Part shown: positions 14,101-24,559 of the stretch, piece after piece
How the letters are laid out: every line of letters starts with the position of its first letter
Position numbering within the stretch: position 1 is the stretch's first letter
Source of the DNA: Arenicola marina
Taxonomy: Eukaryota > Annelida > Polychaeta > Arenicolidae
Direction: 5' to 3'
Assembly: GCA_964019135.1 (NCBI GenBank)
Contig: OZ025248.1
Span: 10,671,574-10,735,573 of the forward strand
DNA: 64,000 nucleotides
Notes under the pieces: model-generated
Told to the model about the DNA's origin: nothing
Seen by the model: the letters and a program-made list of their open reading frames with translations, nothing else
The model's database searches: none
Program-made: the position numbers and the translations under genes

Positions 14101-17100
14101 CTTAACAGCGATCGATCGGTTGTCTGATTATCACGTACATATATGTCATGTACGGTTTTACTGACACCATATTAATGAATATTTGTAATTAAAATTGAAT
14201 AGATTTTAATATTTAATGAATATTTATAATAAGACTTTTAAGACCATAAATGCAATAGAGGTTAATAAAACAACGATCGCTGGTCTGTTGAAAACACAAT
14301 GGTAACGATTGGAGACAGTTCTGCAGAGAAATGCTCACCTCTCCCGTAAGGACTAGTTCCCATAACATTTGGATATGAGGCAAGACTGGTTGAAAAGCAC
14401 TGCAAATAAATCATATAAAAGTTATGTCAGTATTTTAGGTCAAGTGATAATTAGCATAATTAACACTCTCTTCTACTTTATTAAGAATGTGTCACTATTA
14501 AAATATATGTATTTCGCAAGTTATTCACATTAGTTATTAACGTGACTTTAGAGGAATAAGAATATATGACATACCCAACTTAAGGATAGCATCAAAAACC
14601 AGTGTGCATTATTATACAGAAAACGGATGTTTCACTTGAGAAAAAAATCATCTTTAGATGAATTAGATTACCTGAAGGCATCCACTTCGTGTACAGTGGG
14701 CAGAATGCTATTTGCTGGCATCTGAGGCTGTTAAAAGTGAAAAAAAATACCCACAAATTAGATGTCGAGCACATAGTTAAGGCAATTGTAATACTAACTA
14801 TTGATAACGCTGCTAAATTAAGCAATTGTTATAACAGTTTGAGGAAACACAACTCAAGTTCGATTACCGGATGTGACACTACATCCAAACGCACTGGCGA
14901 TAAAAGTGACACAGAGAGCAAATGATTCTCAGTCATAACAAAATAATTACCAGCATACCTACCAGCTCACTGATTAGTTCCCACACAGTGGTGCTTTTAA
15001 ATCGTTGAGGTGGTAATTTCATGTGTAATCGACGTTCACAAGGTCTTAATATAAATAATTGTTACCACAACAAATTATATGAAATTCTCCGCGTACACCA
15101 AATGGTTTCTTACCATATTCTGGTTTTTGATTTGTGAGATTCCAATGAGTTTATCAGTTCTGCAGGGTAGGCGTATCTGACAGGAAGAAGATCAACTTGT
15201 TAGAAAATGTGCACTATAGATAATATTCCACCAATTAGTGTCCAACTAAGTTAATACTATGTTGAGTGTAGTAAGAATAACGTGTCGTATATATATACAC
15301 GCATATACAGGTTTTAAGATTAAATTGGAAATTTATTAAAGTCTTATTTGTACTTACTTGTACAACAGTTCCCATCAGCGGTAGGTTTAGTGTCTCGCCC
15401 GGTATTGGATATGGCCATTGGTCTATGTCATGACAGGCTGCAGGAAAATTAAGTCACATGATCAGACACACATAACTAATTACTCACTCCTGTTCTAACA
15501 AATATGCATGCCGTTTCTGCTTGGTTATGAGTGACTACATATTCGTATTATTCTTGCAATAAAGTTTTATTGTCACATTCACTCTGTAGTGTAAGTACCC
15601 TACATATGTTTCCACGGGGCAATGTTAAGCCTTTACGGGTGGCAATATTATACAATGCAATGTCTTAATTTCATTAATGTTTCCTACATACCCCATGTTA
15701 CATATTTAATTAAAATATCTGACGTTAAACCTTACACAAGGTGAAACAAATGGTGAAATATTAAGTCTAATCCTATGCGTCCATAACATGCTTAAATTAT
15801 CTGAGTTATCGCAACGCACCTGCTTCGAGCGTCGGTTCTCCATTCTCAAAGTATTCTGGCGCAATGATTCCTACCAGATAATCAAACAAGGCAGCAAATG
15901 GCAGCTTGGAAATGAGTACAACAGACTGAAATAAAAAGGTACAAAGAATTAAATCTATTTACACTACAGAGATATAAATTTGTACGAAAAATCAATAACG
16001 TTCGCATTATCACGTTAATGAAACGTGAGACGTCGTATCGGTATGCTATGCACAGCTTTTAGGATATACATGTATATTTATATGAGATAAAAGGATGACA
16101 ATACCTTTTGGAAATAACCTCGTCTGATCGTTTTGTCTTTAATTTGTCGAAAATAAACAAATCCGTAATAATATCCAGCATCAGTCTGTAACATAGAAAA
16201 CAGAAGCAGCCTCATTGCACAATGTATATATTGAAGCCACTAGTGTATATTCGTTTCATGTAATTAAATAAAGTCACAAAGAACACATAGTATGCATGTA
16301 TGGAAAGTATGGTAGGATAGCAAGAAGTCATTATTGACGCTATCGACCTGCAGTTCAATTTTCAGGACGCTAAAAATGATGCTTCAGGAGACATTTCTAT
16401 ATTTGCTTTGGTTAAATAAAGTACATGTACTACTTATAACTGTACTACAATAGGATATACAGGGTAGGGCCATGGAAGGTAAGGTGAAATAACGCGGAAT
16501 GATTATCTTGAGGCTGCTGACCTGCAGTGCTGCAGGGCAATCCTTGTCATAGTCTTTATGGACAGTAACTGACGCTCTCCATCCAGGACATCTTCTGATG
16601 CGGAAGTGAAACTTTGTATCACCCATACACCCTGTAGAACATTGAAAGCAACTTATTGTACATATAAAAGTCAAACACTGACGCACTCTATGTGTGCTTT
16701 CTGTATGCACAACAATGTAACAGTACCTGGTATATACAGTAATTTAAATCTACTGGTTAGAGGAAACAAGATAATGATAGCTTTATCTATATACTGGTAA
16801 ACTTGAAGCTGACTCTTAACAGGGCAAAGAGAATTTCATCATAATCTGTGTTCTGCAGTAACAGAGGCAAGAGGGATAAAGACTGATGGATGATTATCCA
16901 ATGAAATATCAGGTTATTCATGTAGGACACAGCTCCACTGTCAGACTGTGTGCAGATAGAATTATCCAAATGGGCAGAAGGTTAGAACATATGCAGAGGC
17001 CTGTCATAACATTAATATATTTGATTGAGAATGTAACTATCATGCATGGATCAAACTTATTGTAAAAAATAGGCAATAACCGACAAATAAATACATAGGA

Positions 17101-18706
17101 ATTAATTCACTGCCACTTATCTCTCAGGGGTGTGTTGGTAAATTGTATAAAAAAGAATCATGGTTATAATTATAGGCACAGTTCTCCTAAGATAATATAT
17201 ACCTGAATTGGAGTCAGGGAAAGACAGGTAACAGATGTTGGTTTTCTGAAATTAAAGCAAGAAATATAATTATGGTTTATATGAAACTATATCTATGCAT
17301 AGTACATATTCTTATAAATCATAAAAATGACTCAGAAGCTTAAAATGAAATCTTAATATAAATTTATAAGAATCTGATGCAACCTAGACAAGCATTATTT
17401 CTACATATTAGTAAACATGGACTGATATATTGATATCAGTAATCACTTGCTCCCTTAATATCATAAAACTATAATTTATATCATGATCCATGTCATATAT
17501 CACATACCTCACGGTCTGTCAATTTCACATGCGCTGGATATACAGTCTGAAGAAAAAGAAAAATGAATATCATATGCAAGATTACCTTGGATATGATAGA
17601 AAAATAGATTAGCACATAAAGGAAAGTATGATTGAATTGGTTGGGTCTCTGGGTTCTGCAGCCTGTGTGTAGATTTCCAAGCACTCACTCCAATTTTAAC
17701 GAAAACATCGGCGAAAAACAGTGTGAACGGCATTAATGAATTTGACTATAGTATATATGACTACCTTCGTTATACAGTCTTTTTGGGTTGTCAGAACAGA
17801 AGACGCGTAATGCAGGGACCACTGTATTACCCTCCCCTGCCTCCACCCCGGATTGCCCAGTAATACCCTTACAGTATACACATATGGCCAGCCTGGCTGC
17901 TACTTTCATGCACCCCTCCTGCCTCTACCCTTAACCTATATAGCTGTTCTGGTAGTATAGTTGTCCTGTCTATACACTGTGCCATTACAGCATTATACTT
18001 GTCTTTAGCTCTGACATCAAAACCATCACCAAGGTGAAGGTTTTGAATAGTACAACGCTTTTCGATGCATAAACAAATATGGCGGAGTGCGCAAACTAGA
18101 CAAGTAAAAGGCTTTATATTTCACATGTTAGTGTATACATAGCCGACATTCAACTTCTGAAAAAGCGCCGAGAGTAAGAATAAAGTTTGTAGATGGCAAA
18201 AAGGTAAATATTTTAAACATTAGGTCACACAATTTGCGCCGGGAGCTTTCGAAAGGGACTACATCGAAAAGTGTTGTGCTATGGTGGTGGTTTTGTCTTT
18301 TGATGTCAGAGCTAACTTGTCTTATACAAGTTATAGAGAGGAGATTGCAACCCAGTATGAACCATAGTAGCTTAACTGAGCCCTCAAATTCGGTATTGTC
18401 CATATGCGCCTGTGGTTATTTCTATCAGACCATGACTGTGTGAATAGGTGTCAAACCGGTTATTCGAGAGTGACAACTGAACTGTCAACAGTGTCATTCA
18501 GACATTCAATAGACTGGATGTCCTACAAATCAGAGCCTACAAATTACCTCCATGGCTTGACCGAGTTCCAAGTCGAATGTCACAACACAGACACAATGAA
18601 CCCAGTTTTGAAACCGATCCCATGGCAGAACAGTGGGACTCCTCGGATTATCCTCTAGCTGCATTTTCTGAAAGGAAAGTCTAGCCTCCTCCTCATCCGT
18701 CGCCAT
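9000..18706 (-). CDS. DENND6: DENN domain-containing protein 6 (Rab guanine-nucleotide exchange factor), 20 exons
   Basis: A complete gene read from the minus strand. The 20 GT-AG exons sum to 1728 bp, or 575 residues plus stop, close to vertebrate DENND6A/B (about 600 residues). Recognisable family strings run through the length: [90 protein letters not shown] and [19 protein letters not shown]6 proteins act as exchange factors for Rab14 and related Rabs on recycling endosomes (family knowledge). The start at 18706 has a good context (AAGATGGCG); an in-frame ATG 21 codons upstream (18769) is less likely. The single copy resembles both vertebrate paralogues, as expected for a pre-duplication gene. 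Introns hold minisatellite DNA but no exon is broken. Confidence 0.95.
9240..9715. repeat. 34-bp minisatellite with a 223-bp higher-order duplication, in the last DENND6 intron
   Basis: The basic unit is GGCCATCTCTATTCCGAAAT continued by CAGCTCTATTACAC, about 34 bp, with variants (GGCCACC, TGTAACTCGATTACGC). A longer block running from CCGAATGTAACTCGATTACG through TAGTCGCCATGTAGTGTCAC occurs twice, near 9427 and near 9650, so several basic units were duplicated together with a period of about 223 bp. The array begins about 120 bp upstream, in the sense of transcription, of the final-exon acceptor. It lies entirely in intron 19. Confidence 0.85.
11460..14721 (-). CDS. DENND6: DENND6 exons 9-16 (central DENN core)
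   Basis: Exon coordinates: 9, 14672-14721; 10, 14339-14399; 11, 13862-13923; 12, 13338-13433; 13, 12464-12555; 14, 12216-12281; 15, 11797-11861; 16, 11460-11549. They encode residues 228-421. Exon 9 gives [11 protein letters not shown], exon 10 [11 protein letters not shown], exon 11 PLVVM followed by a divergent stretch, exon 12 [16 protein letters not shown], exon 13 [20 protein letters not shown], exon 14 a lysine-rich linker ending NLKTLDSKP, exon 15 [20 protein letters not shown] and exon 16 [16 protein letters not shown]. The order and spacing match vertebrate DENND6. The exon 11 segment is the least conserved part. Confidence 0.93.
15114..18706 (-). CDS. DENND6: DENND6 exons 1-8 (N-terminal DENN region)
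   Basis: Exon coordinates: 1, 18548-18706; 2, 17508-17546; 3, 17203-17245; 4, 16522-16631; 5, 16105-16185; 6, 15820-15925; 7, 15358-15437; 8, 15114-15176. They encode residues 1-227. Exon 1 carries an acidic start (MATDEEE) and the [16 protein letters not shown] block that opens the upstream DENN region. Exons 2-3 read [13 protein letters not shown] and [14 protein letters not shown], exon 5 [16 protein letters not shown], exon 6 [16 protein letters not shown] and exon 7 [17 protein letters not shown], all close to the vertebrate proteins. Every exon length fits its phase. Exon 2 is only 39 bp and exon 3 is 43 bp. Confidence 0.93.
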
Positions 18707-18975
18707 CTTGGGCAGCCGAGGAACCTGTTTATGTTCGGTTCGGCAAATGTCGGCTGTGTACGTAAGCACTCGGCCTTGACTGACAAAGCGGACGTCGCAC
18801 CGACGTCAACCCGGTACAACGATTATGGGGTGCATGTCGTATCGTTGGCTTTTACTCGGCGAGGACGAAATGCAAAGGCAGAAAGAAGGTTGAAATGCAG
18901 CTTTTATGACCGTAATTCTACTAATATTAAGTAAAATTAATATTATTTACTCACAAACACATCATTATAAAGCCA

Positions 18976-19369
18976 GGGGGGGGACTACATATAGATAGGC
19001 ATATACATATGTGCCGCCCAAATGACCCCTTTCTTCGCCTTTTTGCTCTCAATCCCGGCCCGAAGCATAAATCAACAATTCCTCTCGATATGCCCATCTG
19101 AGTCTGTTTTTTTCCTTCAAAATTGCAGTTTTTGGCCTTGTCTAGTTTATACCGAAAGTTTTCAAATAATTTTAAACTTTAATTCTAATTTAGATGTCTT
19201 TTTAACCAAACAAATCTGTCAGTGTCCATTTTAGATGCCTTTTTTAGCCAAAACATTCTCTCTCAGTGACCACATAATCGGGCACCTTTCTGTCGCTTTT
19301 CAAATCCTCTCTACGGCATGGGCGGCACATCCCCACCACTGTAGTAATGTAGTGCCCCCCCCCCCCCCC
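18976..19369. mobile_element. G-rich terminal-inverted-repeat element, copy 1
   Basis: Starts with a run of G followed by ACTACATATAG and ends with GTAATGTAGTGC followed by a run of C, so the ends are inverted repeats of the form G(n)CACTACAT. Internal motifs ATACATATGTGCCGCCCAAA and TGACCCCTTT near the left end and CATGGGCGGCACA near the right end are shared with copy 2 at 20798-21088. The central part differs between the copies. No transposase is present, so it is a non-autonomous element. The superfamily was not assigned. Confidence 0.65.
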
Positions 19370-20797
19370 GGGACTGACCTCTCAAAAGTATCGTATATAT
19401 GGCAAGAAGTATGGGTACCGTGACAAATAAGCACACACATTTGATTCGTGATTAAAAATAATTTATTTGCCGACAATGTGATTGATTGATAGTCTTCATA
19501 CCTTGCAATGAATCCGAAAAGTTAAAAAACAGTCGTTTTCGTCACCAGACTTTTCGATTGAATTTTGGCATCAATTTTCTCCCATCTATGCTACGGTTGG
19601 CTGCTATAAGACCTATACACGTTGCAACTGTTTGATAATTTATTTTCTATCGCAACTGCTGATTAATATGAATGAGACGAAGTTTGATGGAGATATTATA
19701 TTTGAAACATCAACTGTCACTTTGATGCCAAACAAAGGTAGTTGACTACGAGGGTTGCACCGGGTTGCTGTCGGTGTAAAAGCCGAGGCGAGTAACCTTA
19801 CTCTCAAATACCTATCCAAGTCTTGAGATTGTATGCGAACCGTCGTACAGCAAAGACTGGTTTCATCAAAACAAAATTCCTTTGATGATGTAACAACGTT
19901 CACTTGTGTTGAAAAAAGGCCTTTATACACTTAACAGGAGCCATGGTTCTTGTTTTCAAGCGCTAGTTTGAAGTTGGTTGATGTGACAAGAGTATGATCA
20001 TAATAAGGGATCGTTTATTTCTTGATTTTCTTTTTGGCTAGATGTATGGATGGTTACGTCCAAGTTTTGGTGATGTACGTAGTAGTACACAAGATAAACA
20101 ATAAACACACTAATATGGCAAAAATATCTCTATAAGGACCGAAATACATTAATTTTCAATTTTGAAAAATTGATGCATGCGCAACTGTATACTGATCGAT
20201 CTCTGGCACCTGGGGCTATTGTTTGATCCAGCCCCTTTGTCCCGACAGATTTCTCTCTTTTACTTCACACGTGTGTTAGAACAGCCTGCACCATCTAAGA
20301 TCACCATCCAGCTACGCCATGGCTACAAATTATTCTCTCTTGACGGGGGTAATGATCGACTATATCAGGCAGTACGTAACACTGCAGCTTCAGATATATA
20401 TATATATGGTAAGCGCTTTCAGAAAATAGGACATAAAATTAGGTATGGATGAACTTGACCCGACCCGAAATCTGTGCTAAGTTGCCGATTGTCGGACATT
20501 TTTTTTTTATTATATCGTGTTGCGTCTTTGGAATCAATCAAGAGAGATTAACGTCAGCTTGACGTACGTGGCCGAGTTTTCATGTAACAACTATTGTAAT
20601 ATATGGCTCACTGGCAGATCCAGGAAGGTCCAATATGTGGACACCCCACTTCCCTCGTCCCCCCGCCTCCGCGGTGGTCAAGTGTCGAAGCTCATTATGT
20701 TTAATTATTCAGTGGTTATGCCCACAACAAAAGAGAACATTTCGCTGCGAGTTCAGTGTGACCAAAATTGCGCATGGCGATTGACCGATACCGAACC

Positions 20798-21088
20798 CCG
20801 GGGGGTAGGTGTGGGGGGGGGGGCGCACTACATATAGTTAGGTATATACATATGTGCCGTCCAAATGACCCCTTTTTCGCCTTTTTTCTTTCAATCCCCA
20901 AAGCAGATTTCCCGAAGCAGTTCTTGATGGATGGATGGATGTTCTCGTGGTTCCACCCATGTAACCCTCTCCATGTAACCCAACGACCACAAAATCGCGC
21001 ACTTCTCTCGTTGTCGAAATGCTCTCTATGACATGGGCGGCACACCCTCACCACTATAGTAATGTAGTGCCCCCCACCCGCCCCCCGG
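20798..21088. mobile_element. G-rich terminal-inverted-repeat element, copy 2
   Basis: Second copy of the element at 18976-19369, in the same orientation and about 100 bp shorter because the centre differs. The left end has GGGGGGCGCACTACATATAG and the right end AATGTAGTGCCCCCC. The outer flanks extend the inverted repeat with CCGGGGGG and CCCCCCGG, so the true ends may lie at 20798 and 21088. Confidence 0.65.
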
Positions 21089-22082
21089 ATGCCGAAACTT
21101 AAATTAAACCGCCAGCCTGGCCTCTAATGGCGCTTTACCGTATGATATCCAAGTGCATGTCTATCCTCCACATTACAGAATTTTCCGTCGTGTCTGTGGC
21201 TCACAATAAAATTTAGAATTGACCGCTAACCACGATTTCGCCGCTTAACCAGGCGGCAGCAATTTTTGGAGGTGTGTCAGCCATTGACCAATCAGATACT
21301 CTAATTATCTTTAAACCGGAAATGACGCCTACTGTGTGAGCAAAGCAAGAGCGCGAGATATATCATTATGTTTGGATGCTATTTTTCCATGAAACACGAA
21401 GATCACGGTCTGCTGCGCGGCTTAATTGGAACTGCCGCATTTAATCCGTAATTATAGCGGCCTTAATTGATCTCTCGTTTCACGCGTTTCCCTTGAAGGG
21501 CAGCTCCACTGTGAAGAGTTCCCTACGCAAGATAACTTCCAGTTCTAACATAAAGCGGCGCCGCATCAGGGGTCATAATATATGTCACTTTGCTCCGGCA
21601 AAATGGCGCGCTGCTCGACATTGATGGGGGCGCGTCGGCTTAATTTGTTTCTCCTTACCAGTCGGCCGAAACGAAACTTTAACACTCGCCAAATTAATTT
21701 TAAGTTGTCAACTTTCAGTGCAGATCGCGATTAGATTAGGTTGGACACGCGCTTTAACGGGGGATCGCAAAGTTTTTACGCGGCGGTCGACTGCGATGCG
21801 GAACTCAACCCGGAGGTCCGTGTTATGAAATAACAAATGCTCCCTTCCATGTCAACACCAAAACGAGGATTCGGGAGGAAGTTTTTGAAAGGCTGTGCCT
21901 TACTTCATCAATTTTCTTTCCATTTTGGTAGGTATTTGCGCCAATTTGTCTGTTCATTGCAACATTGACTCATCTTAGTGTATTTTCTCTGTGTATTTCG
22001 GTTCCAACGGGCAAGGTTACTCCGAGCGATAGTAAATTATGCAGCCATTGGATAACTTTCGAAGATTTCGGACAACATGGCT

Positions 22083-24559
22083 GACTTTCTCTAAACTGAG
22101 TGTGTCAAACTTCGCTTTCAAACAGGAAACATCGTGTTTTAACTGTTTTAGTTCTCGACTGTTTTCTTTGTTGGAGGCTTGGTATGTAAGATTACTATAA
22201 GCTCTTGTAGATGCAATTTGAGAGAAGTCAGAAAGTCGAATGTTACGAATAAGGGAGATCCGAATGCATGAAGAATTAACACATTTTGGAAGAAACATCC
22301 AATGAAGTTTGAATGGGGCACCCAGCCTGTGACCAGAAAATCCTTGGTCCAAATCCAAAAAACAGACTGGCTGTTCATTAAGGATCTGTAATCTAGACAT
22401 TGCCAAAGTTTAAAGGACAGCTTTTGGGTAACTTAATTCATAAATATAATGTAATATCCCTGTAGAAGAATAAATATTATTGATACATGATCAGAGTTTT
22501 ATGCACTGTTTTCTTGTCTGCATAGAAAATATTTGCAGTTTCGTTTTCTAATTTGACGCAAAATATTTCTTTGACAAACCTAAAATCAGTTTATATTTGT
22601 CAGCTTCAACCAAAGACCTTGATAAATGGCTGCTTAAACGTTCAGGGTATTAGCCAGATTTTTTTTGTTGCCAGCCAAAATTTTGGCTGGTAAGCAAAGT
22701 GTTCATATAAAATTTTGAGCGATATGATTTTCTTCTAAAAGTCCCGACCAAAAGACTTGTTTTGGGCAGGTAAACGGCATGTGACTGCCCGCCAAACTGA
22801 AAATCTGCCTGCTAAAACTCAGACTGCCTACCTATCCGGAGGGCAGGCGGATCTCTAGTTAATACCCACAGGCGCTGCAGATCGACTGATACAGGCCGGG
22901 GGGGATCGCGCACCGCCCAAAATTTATGTAGGCGGTGAGCGACCCCCCTCCCCCAGCCTGTGTCGGTCGATCTGCAGCGTCTGTGTTAATACCCTACATA
23001 CGCATTAGTACCAGCTACATGAGAGCCATGAAGTGTAAGTCACATGTGACCAAGAATTTGTGAGGGTGTGCATGCATTGTATACTTTTTTTTACCTTTTA
23101 TCGATAGATCCCCTACCACCCAGAGTGATAACAAGTTTTTCCATAAGTGTTAAGCCTTTCTTTTGTGGCTTTGTATCTGGGGTGCAGCTTTTAAAAAGTA
23201 AAATCTGCTATAAACAATACCATATTTTTTTGATACTAGCTAAGACTTGTGGAATTACTTTTTCTCACTTTTGATGGCAGGCAATTTACTGATTATATTC
23301 TTCATGGCTCTCTCGCATGTCGGGTATCAATGCGTATGAGAGCCATGTATCAGGACTAGGTGCAAGAGCCCCCAGGCAAGCCCGCTTCTCTGGAGGTACA
23401 ACAGTATCAATGATTAATACCTTAGACATAAGTAGTTTATCGACTGTAGGTTTAATTACAATGTATGTGTATATAAGTACTTACCTATTACACCATTGGG
23501 AGAAACTGACAGCCCTGCATCTGATGTTCAATTATGTCCAACTATGACAATGGACCCTTTAATCACTCCACTCCCTCCCTACAAATGCAACACAGTTTAA
23601 CTGACCATGCGACGTGTCAACCACCTATATAAACAATGCCTAATTTACTCACCCGCTCTATTAGTTGACTGTAATCTGTGGGTGTTAAGCTGCTGAAACT
23701 GTGCTCTGAGTATCTATCAAAGAAACATATGTCAATTGTTATGGTCTTTGACAGCAAACAGTGTGGGGGTGCCGAGTTAAAGACAATTACAGGCAATAGT
23801 TAAAAATAATGGGCACATGTCAGAATATCGATTCCGGCTTCCACAAGGCAGAACTGTGGAAGTGCATGTTTCTTGATGCCCGCCATAAAAAACTTGCTTC
23901 AAGTCACCGGCAAATCTCACATTTAATGTACAACTTATATATGAGTACGAATACAGCTAAAGACTAAATACTTCTCACATTTGGTGGGTGTGACTTGTAC
24001 CCTTAAAATTACGGTAGTATAATTTTTAAATCCAGACACAGACATTAACTTTGGATGTCGTCTGTCCTGTCAGGCCTGTGGTGTTGAGATTGACCTGCCC
24101 CAATGAAAATTTACCTGTCTGATCAAACTGAGAACAACTACATTGATACAACTAATAAACAATTTATTTACAAGAATTTTGCGCACAGGTTTCCAATGTG
24201 ATATTGTCAGGGCCAAAACATGAAAGCTACCATGTATTGATCTGTGCCTGCAGGTTGTTTACTCTGTGTAACTGATGAACAACTTCACCAGTGCTGTCAG
24301 GCATACAACCAGTATTCTGGCCTGTCCGACCATGTAATTCAACTGTCCCATACAGTCAGTTATGTCTCTCCCTGAAATCATACTTAAGCATATATGTATT
24401 TCATGTGTCACAGGTATGTATTAAACCAAGTTACTTTGCTGAGACTACCTGCTAAAAATTGTATAGCCTGAGCTATATATTGTTATTTTTGTTCAAAAAG
24501 GTGTTAAGCAATTCAACAGAATTTTGATACGGTAGTATAATTTTAGAAAGTCTAAACTA
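22083..24559. repeat. 2.47-kb tandem unit, copy 1
   Basis: First of three near-identical tandem units of about 2.47 kb. All begin at GACTTTCTCTAAACTGAG and end just after AATTCAACAGAATTTTGATA and a short variable linker. The unit carries a minus-strand open frame starting MAMSRLQILNEQPVCFLDLD (ATG at 22406) with a Lys/Leu-rich end. In this copy that frame reads on past the unit boundary to 22017 (129 codons). It also carries short plus-strand frames and the foldback element at 22867-22985. I recognise no family for these frames, and their low length and lack of splice context argue against real genes. Confidence 0.9.
22867..22985. mobile_element. hAT-like foldback MITE with TTAATACC target duplication (in unit 1)
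   Basis: A 119-bp element flanked on both sides by the 8-bp direct repeat TTAATACC (22859-22866 and 22986-22993). Its arms are inverted repeats of about 50 bp beginning CACAGGCGCTGCAGATCGAC on the left and, read inwards on the other strand, CACAGACGCTGCAGATCGAC. About 14 nt of loop (AAAATTTATGTA) lies between them. An 8-bp duplication and a CACAG-type end are usual for hAT elements, so a hAT-derived MITE is the likeliest class. No coding capacity. Confidence 0.75.

Larger units (their letters stand above)
18707..22082. other. Upstream region of DENND6 with two inverted-repeat elements
   Basis: No coding exon was recognised between the DENND6 start and the 2.47-kb tandem repeats. Positions 18710-18830 are relatively CpG-rich and include two GACGTC palindromes near 18790-18810, which would suit a promoter, but no TATA box or other decisive element is visible. 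The rest holds the two copies of a G-rich terminal-inverted-repeat element annotated separately and unassigned AT-rich sequence. Confidence 0.45.

Noticed and set aside
14963..15050. A minus-strand segment reading [11 protein letters not shown], resembling the DENND6 string [11 protein letters not shown]
   Set aside because: It lies between exons 8 and 9, out of order for that motif, no acceptor keeps phase without a stop, and the true MLWEL exon is present at 14339-14399. Chance, or at most a decayed exon duplicate.
18706..18769. Upstream in-frame ATG at 18769 as the DENND6 start
   Set aside because: The added residues ([19 protein letters not shown]) have no counterpart in the family and the context is poorer than AAGATGGCG at 18706.
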